A stretch of 55,225 nucleotides of DNA. Origin: Chitinophagaceae bacterium (GTDB lineage: Bacteria > Bacteroidota > Bacteroidia > Chitinophagales > Chitinophagaceae). Numbering within the stretch: position 1 is the first letter of the stretch; each line of letters starts with the position of its first letter. Positions 1 through 10,157 of the stretch are shown piece after piece. The stretch lies in the NCBI GenBank assembly GCA_947447465.1, contig CANFKE010000030.1, positions 1-55,225 of the forward strand, read 5' to 3'. The position numbers were made by a program, and so were the translations under genes. A model generated the notes under the pieces. That model made no database searches. It was not told the DNA's origin and saw nothing but the letters and a program-made list of their open reading frames with translations.

Positions 1-6
1 TTAGAT

Positions 7-351
7 ATGCCACGTTCTGTAAATGCAGTAGCATCTCGCCAGAGAAGGAAAAAGATATTAAAGCAAGCAAAAGGTTTTTACGGTAAGCGTAAGAACGTAT
101 ATACCGTTGCCAAAAACGTATTAGAGAAGGGTCTTGGATACAAGTTTGTTGGTCGTAAATTGAAGAAGCGCGAATATCGCAGCCTTTGGATCGTACGTAT
201 CAATGCAGCTATTCGTCCGGAAGGAATGAGCTACTCAGTATTTATGGGTAAGCTTGCTGCCAAGGGTATTGACCTGAACCGTAAGGTATTGGCTGACCTG
301 GCAATGAACGAGCCTGAGACTTTCAAGGCTCTTGCTGCTTCAGTAAAATAG
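7..351 (+). CDS. rplT: 50S ribosomal protein L20
   Basis: Primary 23S rRNA-binding protein of the large subunit, needed early in 50S assembly. The 114 residues match the normal family length, with the very basic N-terminal helix ([20 protein letters not shown]) and the C-terminal globular part with the conserved YSVFMGKL segment. The ATG lies 6 bases inside the window edge, so its own leader and the usual upstream partners infC and rpmI are off the left end. A hairpin terminator follows about 25 bases after the stop, so this looks like the last gene of its operon. Identification is secure. Confidence 0.98.
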   Translation: MPRSVNAVASRQRRKKILKQAKGFYGKRKNVYTVAKNVLEKGLGYKFVGRKLKKREYRSLWIVRINAAIRPEGMSYSVFMGKLAAKGIDLNRKVLADLAMNEPETFKALAASVK

Positions 352-375
352 TCAATTACTTACTCAACATATTGT

Positions 376-405
376 AGCCCGCATCGTAAGATGTGGGCTA
401 TTTTT
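376..405 (+). terminator. Rho-independent terminator after rplT
   Basis: The arms at 376-385 (agcccgcatc) and 390-399 (gatgtgggct) pair over ten positions with one mismatch. They enclose a gtaa loop and are followed by a run of T at 401-405. Confidence 0.8.
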
Positions 406-557
406 GCATGCACAAAATCAAACACACCAAGCCCTATCAGTCACCAGCCAGACAGCAGAGCAATAGATCTCTGGCTCCATAATACCCCATTTGCTATGAT
501 GGCATGATTATTAAACTTATTCATTGCACCTGATCAAACAAGGGCAACACAATAATC

Positions 558-905
558 ATGAAAACAATTAAGATAAGTATTTTTGCGCTGGCCATGGGGC
601 TGATGGTCTCCTCTTGTGGTAGCAGCACATCAACATCATCTACTACCGATTCAACGTCCTCTATCAGTACCGCACCGGCAATGCCACCTACAGCTGAAAC
701 ATCTACAACGGTGACCACTACTCCGGACTCTGTTACATCAACAGCTTATCCTTCAGAAAACGGCGATCAAAACGGAACTACAAATGAAATAAGACCAGGT
801 AGTACAACAACGACTACTGCAACAACAAAAACTCAGGAGACTCCAAAAGTGCAAAAAACTAAGGTGAGAACTAAGACAGTTACCAATACTGAAACAAAGA
901 AATAG
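558..905 (+). CDS. Small Ser/Thr-rich lipoprotein, function unknown
   Basis: 115 residues beginning with a lysine-containing signal sequence and a lipobox (MVSSC, Cys20), so it is predicted to be lipidated and exported. After the cysteine almost everything is Ser, Thr, Ala and Pro, with a Lys/Thr-rich tail. No folded domain is recognisable and the mature part is probably disordered. It stands alone between rplT and convergent pyrG, with its own downstream palindromic terminator. The low-complexity composition means similarity searches will mostly return compositional hits. The signal sequence and lipobox are seen directly; any role, such as surface linker or glycosylated coat protein, would be a guess. 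Confidence 0.7.
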   Translation: MKTIKISIFALAMGLMVSSCGSSTSTSSTTDSTSSISTAPAMPPTAETSTTVTTTPDSVTSTAYPSENGDQNGTTNEIRPGSTTTTTATTKTQETPKVQKTKVRTKTVTNTETKK

Positions 906-919
906 GGTAAATACTGGTC

Positions 920-961
920 AATCAATAAGGCCCGGATCTATAGATCCGGGCCTTATTGATT
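920..961. terminator. Perfect 42-bp palindrome, bidirectional terminator
   Basis: The sequence is a perfect palindrome centred between 940 and 941; each arm contains aataaggcccggatcta. It sits between the converging stop codons of the 558-905 lipoprotein and pyrG, so either transcript would form a GC-cored stem with A/U-rich ends. It has no T-run beyond the stem, but the stem base is A/U rich. Confidence 0.75.
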
Positions 962-982
962 ATTAAGAAGTTAATGATCATA

Positions 983-2638
<1,656 letters not shown>

Positions 2639-2693
2639 TTACAAGACCGTGCAACTCTGGTGAAAATATGGGGGAGAAGCAAAAGCGGTCACA

Positions 2694-2701
2694 CAAAGTT
2701 A
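2694..2701 (-). promoter_or_regulatory. Bacteroidota -7 element (TAACTTTG) for pyrG
   Basis: On the minus strand TAACTTTG matches TAnnTTTG exactly and lies 68 bases before the pyrG ATG. No convincing -33 box was identified, so this is a motif-based call only. Confidence 0.5.
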
Positions 2702-2738
2702 CAAAGAAGAGCGCAATACTCAGAAATATTTTCCTTTA

Positions 2739-3152
2739 CTATTCAATCGTAGCTATGCACTTCAACTCGATGGCAATGGCTGTAGGCAATGAATCTATAC
2801 CAACAGTCGTGCGACATGGTTGATTATCCTTAAAGTACTCAGCGTAAATTTTATTATACGTATGAAAATCGCGTTTCATATCCACCAGAAATACAGTAAC
2901 ATCAACAAGCTTATCCCATCCGCTACCGCTTTCTTCCAGTATCGTACGCACATTATTGAACACACTGCGGCACTGTGCAGCAAAATCAAATTCCTGATGA
3001 TTGCCATGCTTATCAGCTAACAATCCCGGTATTTCATCGGTTCCTGCCTTACGCGGACCAACACCGGAAAGGAATAATAGATTACCAACACGTTTTGCAT
3101 GTGGATATAAACCAACCGGTTTAGGCGCTTTATCTGTAGAGAAGTGTGACAT
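2739..3152 (-). CDS. RidA/YjgF-family deaminase
   Basis: A 137-residue RidA-fold protein. The family hydrolyses reactive enamine/imine intermediates, with a conserved arginine and glutamate in the trimer-interface pocket; here these are Arg114 (PCRTTVG) and Glu129 (IELKCIA). The N-terminus (PKPVGLYPHAKRVGN, SGVGPR) and the VFLVDMKRDFHTYNKIYAEYF stretch are closer, from memory, to the 2-aminomuconate deaminase branch than to housekeeping RidA. No other genes of aromatic or kynurenine breakdown are adjacent; the nearest possible link is a PcaF-type thiolase 45 kb away. It sits alone between pyrG and a VOC protein on the same strand. Family call firm, substrate unproven. Confidence 0.9.
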   Translation of the reverse strand: MSHFSTDKAPKPVGLYPHAKRVGNLLFLSGVGPRKAGTDEIPGLLADKHGNHQEFDFAAQCRSVFNNVRTILEESGSGWDKLVDVTVFLVDMKRDFHTYNKIYAEYFKDNQPCRTTVGIDSLPTAIAIELKCIATIE

Positions 3153-3245
3153 AAATTGTTTGAAAATGTAAAATTAAAGTAAATGTAGAAAATTCACCAC
3201 CGTGCCAATAAAATGTGACCGGGATATATTTTTACTTTCTGCTCA

Positions 3246-3629
3246 TCAATTGGCAGAATGCAGCGAAATATAATTGCCTTCGCTATCTTCTATCACGGCA
3301 ATATAACCCATCGTTTCGCCCATAAAACTTTTACCCAGTATAACTTTTCCACCCGCCACTGCTACCCTGTTCAATACCACACTCAGATCATTGCCGGCAT
3401 TCAGATATATTCTGGCACCTTGCTTGGATGGAACATACATTTCACCGCAAACAATAGCCCCTCCGATGCCTCCATTATCCCGATGGTGCAAAAGAATACC
3501 CATTTTGACAGGTCCCATATCCATCACAGGCATATCATAGTCATAAATAGTGCTGTAAAAAACCTTTGCTCTGTCAAAATCTGCCACCGGTATCTCAAAC
3601 CAAGAGACAGCATTGTGTAACATTTCCAT
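3246..3629 (-). CDS. VOC (glyoxalase/bleomycin-resistance fold) family protein
   Basis: About 127 residues of the vicinal-oxygen-chelate fold: WFEIPVADFDRAKVFYSTIYDY at the N-terminus and IAVIEDSEGNYISLHS at the C-terminus, the typical single-chain two-module form. The reading frame stays open for 41 more codons upstream, but that stretch is not VOC-like. I placed the start at the paired ATGs at 3629/3623. The usual metal ligands are not clearly conserved, which is common in the 'predicted lactoylglutathione lyase-like' subgroup, so no enzymatic activity is assigned. Confidence 0.88.
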   Translation of the reverse strand: MEMLHNAVSWFEIPVADFDRAKVFYSTIYDYDMPVMDMGPVKMGILLHHRDNGGIGGAIVCGEMYVPSKQGARIYLNAGNDLSVVLNRVAVAGGKVILGKSFMGETMGYIAVIEDSEGNYISLHSAN

Positions 3630-3754
3630 AATCGACCTGATATTTGTTAAGGGCGATAAAAATAAAGAAGAATAACGGGCTTTAACATTTTTTTTAAAAT
3701 CGCATGGCACAGAGTTTGCGTATATACCTGCATAACATAATAAAACACACATTT

Positions 3755-3946
3755 ATGAAAAGGAACAGAGCAGTTACCTACTTCCGTAAGGCACAAGCAT
3801 TTAAGATATGGGAAAATCCATTGCAAGCAGATCTGCAAACACTTTTGAGTGCTACGCACGCAATAAGTCGCAACCACGTTGTTAAGAAGCATATCAGCAG
3901 CACACTACAAGAATTGAATACCAACCTATACAAGCTGTCAGCATAG
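3755..3946 (+). CDS. Small hypothetical protein, 63 aa
   Basis: A short, basic, mostly alpha-helical ORF starting MKRNRAVTYFRKAQ, with no signal peptide or recognisable domain. The frame is open further upstream to 3704, but that part overlaps the start region of the VOC gene on the other strand and looks non-coding. I chose the ATG at 3755. Support for it being real is the plausible composition, its plus-strand position diverging from the VOC gene, and the good plus-strand terminator at 4149-4179, which implies a transcript from this side. It could also be chance. No function can be offered. Confidence 0.4.
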   Translation: MKRNRAVTYFRKAQAFKIWENPLQADLQTLLSATHAISRNHVVKKHISSTLQELNTNLYKLSA

Positions 3947-3995
3947 CTGCCGGAGTGCGTGTGGGTCCTTTTAGTTTGAACTAAAAAGTCACCAA

Positions 3996-4159
3996 ATGCA
4001 CGAGTGACATGATCAAAGCAACAAGGTGGTGTATTCTGAAAATCATGATCGGCATCTGCAGATCGAAGAGATATTATGTGAGAAAGACCGCCACATTATT
4101 GCAGCTTCAATGAACAGATCGATCTCCTGGTAGATGATCTCTGCAAGTCAAAGGAATAA
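3996..4159 (+). pseudogene. Possible decayed small ORF (in-frame stop and frameshift)
   Basis: The 352-base gap between 3947 and 4298 holds no intact gene but carries protein-like sequence. From an ATG at 3996 the frame reads MHE, a TGA at 4005, then about 39 codons including HDRHLQIEEILCEKDRHIIA. Around 4103 the coding-like pattern moves to another frame (FNEQIDLLVDDLCKSKE), ending at TAA 4157-4159, exactly inside a terminator stem. The simplest reading is a roughly 55-60 aa gene inactivated by one nonsense and one frameshift change. Chance cannot be excluded at this length. Confidence 0.3.
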
Positions 4160-4179
4160 TGAGATTCCTTTGCTTTTTT
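4149..4179 (+). terminator. Rho-independent terminator
   Basis: Arms caaaggaat (4149-4157) and attcctttg (4164-4172) pair perfectly around a six-base loop, followed by c and six T. It is oriented on the plus strand, so it closes the transcript carrying the 63-aa ORF and/or the decayed ORF. Confidence 0.75.
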
Positions 4180-4298
4180 ATACATATCTGGCAAGTCTTC
4201 TATTGAGAGTATACAAGAAATAATACCTTCGCATTTCTGCTGGCAATTATAGAGTATTGATTATCATAAAGTTACCAGAAACACGCTCAAATCCTCGA

Positions 4299-4673
4299 TT
4301 AAGACAGAGAATCCGTAAAGAATAGGTGTGAATTAGATGATGATGTAGAACTAAACTCATTCAGAGTATCTTCTGATGAGCTATTGGCCTCAAGATATGC
4401 TGACAATTCTTTGTAGGTAATATCACCAGAAGTATTACGGGAGATCACAAGAATATCGAACAAAAAGCCTTTATACTCCTCCAATACAACATCCTGTGCA
4501 TCTTGAGACATGACCATGTAATAGAGTATGAAACGCTGCTTACTTGCCTGATCAAAAGGGATGATCAGTACATCTTCAACCACCGACTTATCCGCGTCAA
4601 ATCTCGTGCCTACCAGGCCTCTATATATGCTGCTTAGGTACTTTGCTTGTTCTAATGAATAAGGAGGGGTCAT
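4299..4673 (-). CDS. Hypothetical protein, 124 aa
   Basis: A soluble protein with no signal peptide or membrane segment. It starts MTPPYSLEQAKYLSS, has a hydrophobic central strand region (VEDVLIIPFD, RFILYYMV, GFLFDILVIS) and ends in a Ser/Thr/Asn-rich tail of about 30 residues. I recognise no family. It stands alone on the minus strand, with a TAAATTTG -7 motif 70 bases upstream, which supports it being an expressed gene. Its downstream neighbour on the other strand is the terminator at 4149-4179. Confidence 0.6.
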   Translation of the reverse strand: MTPPYSLEQAKYLSSIYRGLVGTRFDADKSVVEDVLIIPFDQASKQRFILYYMVMSQDAQDVVLEEYKGFLFDILVISRNTSGDITYKELSAYLEANSSSEDTLNEFSSTSSSNSHLFFTDSLS

Positions 4674-4745
4674 TCTGTAAGTATATTTTCTGCCACTAAG
4701 TTACACAAGGTTGTCAACCTATATTATTGCTAAAATCCAATAACA

Positions 4746-4753
4746 CAAATTTA
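4746..4753 (-). promoter_or_regulatory. -7 element (TAAATTTG) for the 124-aa protein
   Basis: Exact match to TAnnTTTG on the minus strand, 72 bases before the ATG at 4673, in an A/T-rich leader. No -33 box was assigned. Confidence 0.45.
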
Positions 4754-4835
4754 GCAAAGGAATAACATTCGATTAACCATTTTGTAAAAATTAATTATGG
4801 GTTATAGAATTCTGCATTCCCGCAACCAGGTCTGA

Positions 4836-6878
4836 CTATTGCGCCAACCAATATTTCCTCAATAACCATTCAGCGACCACTATAGCCAGAATAATAAAGA
4901 AATACCATTTTCTGTCTATGAAAGGAACAACATCTGCGTTAGTCCTTATCAATGGTTTGATGGTCAGATCATGACCGATGCTGTCATACAATGACGCTAT
5001 TGCAACAGCAGGCACAAATGACCCGTTGTACTTCTTGGAGAGCCCATATAAAAGCGGATAGTCCGCACCCTGATCCATTAATTCAACAGGAGTACTTTCT
5101 ACAGCAAAAGAGCCATTGGCAACCAGCTCCTTACCATTATAAGTGGTATGCGCTCTGTAAGTGTAGGTACCACCTGCCCACACACCGATGTTCAAAGTAT
5201 AGTTGCTACCCGAACGCTCATATGTAAAATCATGCTTACGACCGGCACTATCTATTATGCTCACAGTAACATCGGGGGCGTTTACGGGCTCATTATTGGC
5301 ATTTAACAGCCTTGCCGACAAAGAAATAGCTTCCTGATCTCTCCAAACATATTTAGGCAGTGAGGCAGTAAATTGTTTTTCATTGTTGCCGGCACAAAGG
5401 AAGGCAACTGTCTGTCTGATACACTCATCAATTACGGTATGACTATTAAAATTTTTAAACTCATATAATCTCCAACGCCACAATCCTTCACCTGCCAGTA
5501 TAGCTATAGGCACAGCTCCTTGTTGCATCATCCAAACAGGTGTAGTACCATCGCCTACCCCCGAACGTTGAGTAAATAATGCATTGTTGCCTGGTGCATT
5601 CATTACATTACCAATTGTCAATGTAAGTGGCGGCATCTTGTCTGTGACCGTCTGTACTTGTTGGGGTAGTGTAAACGTATTGAAAGAGCTATTGTATGTA
5701 GCCAGCACATCATGGGTAGGACCTGATGTGATACCTGTAAAAGTCAGATCTTTTAATGTATTGACCGCTGCAATGCTCGACTGTCCTGCGAGTATAAGCC
5801 ACATAGGTTTTCTGGCAGCTATAAGCTGTCTGGAAATATCATTACGCAAGGAAGGTAATCCGTGCAAAATGACCATATTGTATCCGGAAAGAGAGGCAGG
5901 GAAATTGTCAGCTGTACAGACAGTGATATGATAACTTTCGATGCCGGACAAAGCTTCTTTTATTGCATTGACATCAGGATGTGGTGATGCAGATGCAATA
6001 AGGATGTTCTTCTTCTCATCTACCACCTCAACAAATAGGTCCCGCTTATTATTCACTACATTCTTCTCCCCATTTACTTCGGGGGCTGAAATGATGTAAT
6101 GATGTAAACCCGGTTTATCAGCTTTGATAGTAAAAGCTACAGATCTGTCAAACTTATCAGTATTCACGACCAACGGAGCTGTTCCCAATACAGAATTTCC
6201 TTCTTTTAACGTTATCGGTTCGTTGAATCCCTTACATAGTTGCGCAACTATGTCTGCTCTGATCTCAAAAGAAGTATTGAGGGTAACTATCTTATTGGCA
6301 TAAGCCTGTGCCACTCGCATATCTTTATGGGCAGCACTATCGCCCAATGCCACCGTATAAAGTGACGCATGTAGCGATATATTTTGATACAATGGATTGG
6401 CACCTTGGTTAAAACGTCCGTCACTGGCAAGAATGACTGCACCCAGATTCTGTAATCCATAGTATTCCTGAGCACTATTTATTGCAGAAGCAATATCAGT
6501 TGCCGGCTGCTTATATTGAAAAGGACTATCTGGCTGAATACCCGCACCAAACCCCCACCTTACTACAGTATATTTATCTGATAATTTTTGAAGAAGAGAT
6601 TCCGCATTCTTGCGGTAAGTTGTAGTATCTGCACCAAGCGCTATACCTGCGGATACAGAATTGTCTTGCAACAAGAGTATGACTGGCTTTTCAATTGTAT
6701 TTCTGGTTATGGTTATAGCAGGCACCAATATCAGTAATATAGTAAAGAACACCACAAGACCACGAAGTGCAGACGTGAGCCAGGGATAAGGAACAGCGCG
6801 CCTTTTATCTGATAGATATACCCAATATGCCGCACCAACAGACAATAACGCGGCTATAAGCCAGTAGAACCATTGCAT
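4836..6878 (-). CDS. Membrane protein with von Willebrand A-like domain
   Basis: 680 residues. Two N-terminal membrane helices (about 3-22 and 38-57) are followed by a large extracytoplasmic part and a C-terminal helix (WYFFIILAIVVAEWLL). Just after helix two there is a VWA-type start, VILLLQDNSVSAG, containing DxSxS (Asp72, Ser74, Ser76), and later VILASDGRFNQG, the usual SDG loop. The layout of paired N-terminal helices, VWA, beta-rich middle and C-terminal helix resembles the BatA-type aerotolerance/VWA membrane proteins common in Bacteroidota. The upstream codons to 6887 would need a TTG start, so the ATG at 6878 is preferred. It stands alone; the role is unknown, probably a Mg-dependent protein-protein interaction platform. 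Confidence 0.8.
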   Translation of the reverse strand: MQWFYWLIAALLSVGAAYWVYLSDKRRAVPYPWLTSALRGLVVFFTILLILVPAITITRNTIEKPVILLLQDNSVSAGIALGADTTTYRKNAESLLQKLSDKYTVVRWGFGAGIQPDSPFQYKQPATDIASAINSAQEYYGLQNLGAVILASDGRFNQGANPLYQNISLHASLYTVALGDSAAHKDMRVAQAYANKIVTLNTSFEIRADIVAQLCKGFNEPITLKEGNSVLGTAPLVVNTDKFDRSVAFTIKADKPGLHHYIISAPEVNGEKNVVNNKRDLFVEVVDEKKNILIASASPHPDVNAIKEALSGIESYHITVCTADNFPASLSGYNMVILHGLPSLRNDISRQLIAARKPMWLILAGQSSIAAVNTLKDLTFTGITSGPTHDVLATYNSSFNTFTLPQQVQTVTDKMPPLTLTIGNVMNAPGNNALFTQRSGVGDGTTPVWMMQQGAVPIAILAGEGLWRWRLYEFKNFNSHTVIDECIRQTVAFLCAGNNEKQFTASLPKYVWRDQEAISLSARLLNANNEPVNAPDVTVSIIDSAGRKHDFTYERSGSNYTLNIGVWAGGTYTYRAHTTYNGKELVANGSFAVESTPVELMDQGADYPLLYGLSKKYNGSFVPAVAIASLYDSIGHDLTIKPLIRTNADVVPFIDRKWYFFIILAIVVAEWLLRKYWLAQ

Positions 6879-6978
6879 CGGCAGCAAACTAACGAAAAAA
6901 TCAAAAAAAGAAGTACAAATGAGAATAAAATAAGAACTTTGATAGTGATATTAACAAACCATGTTTACATTCTGAACC

Positions 6979-7599
6979 ATGAACATCCGGCTGATCCTGT
7001 CTCTTGTATGCTGCTTATTACCCTTAGGTGTTTTTGCTCAACATGTGCGTGAATCTAAATTACCGCAATCTCCCTCATCTGTGGCCAATGGGGTCAATAG
7101 CTCCTCAGATAAAAAGATCGTTACCACATCGCGCAAAGCTAACGGATACATTGTGTATAAGGGAGATACTATAAAAGGACTGATCATGCTCACTCTGGAT
7201 GGCATTAATCTCGACCACAGGTACAACGAAACTCAAGGTAAATTTTATGATCTGAAATTCAAGGACCGCGACCTTAAGACCATAATGATGTATAATGTCG
7301 ACAACAAGCCACTATGCCTCACAAGAGTTAAAACCACAGACAAAAAAATGATGCGGCTATTACACGAAGGTAAACTTACAGTTTATGACGATCGTGTTGG
7401 ATACGTTTACAGCCCTGATGACATAGATCCTTTTCTGGTGGTCGTTTCTTATGATGGCGAAGTAGAAACACTAGGTTCTTTTTCAAGAGGAGAGACCCGC
7501 AAAGACCTTATTGCATTCATCAATAAGGTGTATGACTTAAATATAGACTTCAAAACTAAATGGTCTGACCTGCTGCTCAAAATGGATGGACTGGATTGA
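6979..7599 (+). CDS. Secreted hypothetical protein, 206 aa
   Basis: Begins with a clear type I signal peptide (MNIRLILSLVCCLLPLGVFAQ, cleavage probably after FA or AQ), so it is exported to the periplasm or beyond. The mature part contains the segment GYIVYKGDTIKG, a pattern seen in many uncharacterised Bacteroidota exported proteins, followed by alternating beta-type sequence. No lipobox, no membrane helix beyond the signal. It is divergent from the VWA-like membrane protein and lies 134 bases upstream of the TonB-dependent receptor on the same strand, so a shared role is possible but not shown. Confidence 0.65.
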   Translation: MNIRLILSLVCCLLPLGVFAQHVRESKLPQSPSSVANGVNSSSDKKIVTTSRKANGYIVYKGDTIKGLIMLTLDGINLDHRYNETQGKFYDLKFKDRDLKTIMMYNVDNKPLCLTRVKTTDKKMMRLLHEGKLTVYDDRVGYVYSPDDIDPFLVVVSYDGEVETLGSFSRGETRKDLIAFINKVYDLNIDFKTKWSDLLLKMDGLD

Positions 7600-7733
7600 T
7601 ATCTCTGCTCATTTTCTTTGCTTCATCTCCGGGTTGAATTGAAATACTTACACACATAACGATCTGATATTTTGATATTTGTCAAATACTTGCATTATAA
7701 AAATGAGGTATCTTGGCTGCTCATATTCAAGTT

Positions 7734-10136
7734 ATGAGAAAATTCATCACAGTACTCATTTTACTGATCTCGTCTATATCGGTCTATGCGCAACGTGCAC
7801 AGATACTGAAAGGCCGGGTAGTTGAAAAGGAATCAAAATCTCCTCTTAGCGGAGTAACAGTCATGGTCACCGACCTTAGTCCGGTGCAGGGAACTGCAAC
7901 TGATAGCAATGGTTATTTTTCAATAGCCGACATACCAGTTGGTAAACATAATGTATCCGCACGTTATACAGGATACACATCATTCAATGTCGCAGACATT
8001 GAGGTGTCTTCAGCTAAAGAAGTGGTCATGACCATTGAAATGGAAGAAGCAGCCGTAAAGATGAGCGAAGTAACGATCGCAACCCGCAGAGACCATATTA
8101 ACGATATGGCACTGGTCAGCACAAAGACCTTTGATGTGCAGGAAACAGAAAGATATGCAGGAAGCAGAAGCGACCCGGCTCGTATGGCATCAAACTTTGC
8201 TGGCGTACAAGGTGGCAACGATAGTCGCAATGACATTGTTATCCGTGGTAATTCGCCACAAGGCGTACTCTGGCGACTGGAGGGCGTAGATATTCCTAAC
8301 CCCAATCATTTTGCCGTACCGGGAACTACAGGAGGTCCGGTTAGTATGCTCAATAGCAAAACACTGGCTAATAGCGACTTCTTTACAGGCGCATTTCCGG
8401 CAGAGTACGGTAGTGCTATTGCCGGCGTATTCGATCTTAAATTGAGGAACGGGAACAATAACAGATATGAGTTCACAGGTCAATTGGGATTTCTAGGAAC
8501 TGAACTGGCAGCAGAAGGCCCTCTGTCACGTAGATCAGGTTCCTCATTCCTATTCACTTATCGCTACTCCACCCTACAATTGTTCGAAGGATTGAATATT
8601 AAGATAGGTACATCTTCTGTACCCAAATATCAGGATGCCACTTTTAAACTCAACTTCCCTATGGGCAAAGGAAATCTATCCTTTTTCGGAATAGGCGGAT
8701 TGAGTAGTATAGACCTTCTGGTCAGCACACTTACCAAGCCGGAACCTGAATTGTATGGCGAATCGGACAGAGACCAATATTTCAAATCAAATATGGGCAT
8801 ACTAGGTGCTGAGTATAAATACACTATCAACAATCGCACTTACACACAGTTTACTGTTGCGCAAACAGAAGCCGATGTATTTGCTCATCACGACAAAGTA
8901 TTCAGAGATTATGCAACTTTCAGGCTAGATTCAATGAAGAACATACTGGGCTATACATTCAAGAACAGCTCTACAGTAATGCACTGGTATGTGAACAAAA
9001 AACTTTCAGCCAGGCAAACACTCAAATTCGGGATCGTGAATAATTATTACCACATGAATCTTACTGACAGCAGCAGGCAGTACCCCACCTCCAGACAAGA
9101 CTGGGAGCACCGCTCAGATTTCATTGGTGGTACAGACCTTGTGCAGGCATATGTTCAATATAAGTTCAAACCCAATGACCATATTACTATCAACGGTGGA
9201 CTACATGGTCAATATCTGACACACAACAGCTCTAAATCGCTGGAACCAAGAATAGGACTGAAATGGAATCTGAGTGAATCTGACATCATTACAGCAGGTT
9301 ATGGACTGCATAGCCAGATGCAACCTCTGTATCAGTATTTCGCTCACCTGCCGCAAAACCCGGCTTCTGAAATGCACAACTATAATGTTGACTTCACACG
9401 CAGTCACCACTTTGTTGTAGCATATGAAAAACCGCTGAGCAAAGTAATGAAGCTGAGATTGGAAAGCTATTATCAGTACCTCTTCAACGTGCCTATTGAA
9501 GTTCGCGCTGGTTCTTCTTATTCATCGCTGAATCAGGGCTCTTCCTTCTCTCGCGACTATCCCGGGGTCTTGCAGAACAAGGGTATAGGATACAATTACG
9601 GTATAGAAGGCACTCTGGAAAAAAGAATGGCACGCGGCTATTATTTTATGCTCAGTGGATCACTATTCGACTCTAAGGCAAAAGGCAATGATGGCATATT
9701 CCGCAATACAGATTTCAACACTAAATATGCCCTCAACCTGCTTGCCGGCTATGAGCATAAATTAGGTAAATACAGCACATTTATTGCCGGAGGAAAAATA
9801 ACCATGATGGGAGGAAAGCGCTATTCATTGGTGGACACCGCAGCTTCTAACGCTTATGGCGATGTAGTGATATATGACAGCACCCGCAACTCAAAACTGC
9901 TACCCGCCTATTTCCGAGCCGACCTAAAGATAGGGGCGAAGTTCAACTCTCGCAGAGTTACTCATGAAATAGCACTGGACCTTGTCAATGTATTCAATAC
10001 CAAAAATGTACTGTCACAAACATATAGCCCGGACCTTGCAGCTCAAGGACAAGATCCTTACTATAAGCAATACCAACTGGGCTTCCTGCCTATTTTTTAC
10101 TACAGGATAGATTTTGGTACAGGAAAGAAAAAGTAG
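7734..10136 (+). CDS. TonB-dependent receptor with carboxypeptidase-regulatory-like domain
   Basis: An outer-membrane gated beta-barrel taking up a specific substrate using TonB energy. The order is: signal peptide (MRKFITVLILLISSISVYAQ); a CarboxypepD_reg-like beta-sandwich (about 22-105, with LKGRVVEKESKSPLSGVTV); a plug domain (about 120-235, with DIVIRGNSPQGVLWRLEGVD and the glycine-rich loop); and a long barrel ending in aromatic/hydrophobic strands (GFLPIFYYRIDFG). About 800 residues fits the type. The frame opens at a TTG at 7713, but the ATG at 7734 places the signal peptide correctly. No SusD-like lipoprotein lies beside it, so it is not a classical polysaccharide utilisation locus; the substrate is unknown. 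Confidence 0.93.
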   Translation: MRKFITVLILLISSISVYAQRAQILKGRVVEKESKSPLSGVTVMVTDLSPVQGTATDSNGYFSIADIPVGKHNVSARYTGYTSFNVADIEVSSAKEVVMTIEMEEAAVKMSEVTIATRRDHINDMALVSTKTFDVQETERYAGSRSDPARMASNFAGVQGGNDSRNDIVIRGNSPQGVLWRLEGVDIPNPNHFAVPGTTGGPVSMLNSKTLANSDFFTGAFPAEYGSAIAGVFDLKLRNGNNNRYEFTGQLGFLGTELAAEGPLSRRSGSSFLFTYRYSTLQLFEGLNIKIGTSSVPKYQDATFKLNFPMGKGNLSFFGIGGLSSIDLLVSTLTKPEPELYGESDRDQYFKSNMGILGAEYKYTINNRTYTQFTVAQTEADVFAHHDKVFRDYATFRLDSMKNILGYTFKNSSTVMHWYVNKKLSARQTLKFGIVNNYYHMNLTDSSRQYPTSRQDWEHRSDFIGGTDLVQAYVQYKFKPNDHITINGGLHGQYLTHNSSKSLEPRIGLKWNLSESDIITAGYGLHSQMQPLYQYFAHLPQNPASEMHNYNVDFTRSHHFVVAYEKPLSKVMKLRLESYYQYLFNVPIEVRAGSSYSSLNQGSSFSRDYPGVLQNKGIGYNYGIEGTLEKRMARGYYFMLSGSLFDSKAKGNDGIFRNTDFNTKYALNLLAGYEHKLGKYSTFIAGGKITMMGGKRYSLVDTAASNAYGDVVIYDSTRNSKLLPAYFRADLKIGAKFNSRRVTHEIALDLVNVFNTKNVLSQTYSPDLAAQGQDPYYKQYQLGFLPIFYYRIDFGTGKKK

Positions 10137-10157
10137 AACTACTATCACATATCAAAA

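Noticed and set aside
521..718. Antisense open frame opposite the Ser/Thr-rich lipoprotein
   Set aside because: It mirrors the low-complexity codons of the real gene and has no independent start context, signal or domain.
3624..3752. Longer start for the VOC gene at 3752
   Set aside because: The upstream codons do not match the VOC fold and would extend the protein by 41 residues of unlikely sequence; the paired ATGs at 3629/3623 fit the family start.
10137..10157. Terminator between the TonB receptor and adenine deaminase
   Set aside because: The only inverted repeat (agtag/ctact) has a two-base loop and cannot form a proper hairpin; the two transcripts probably overlap.
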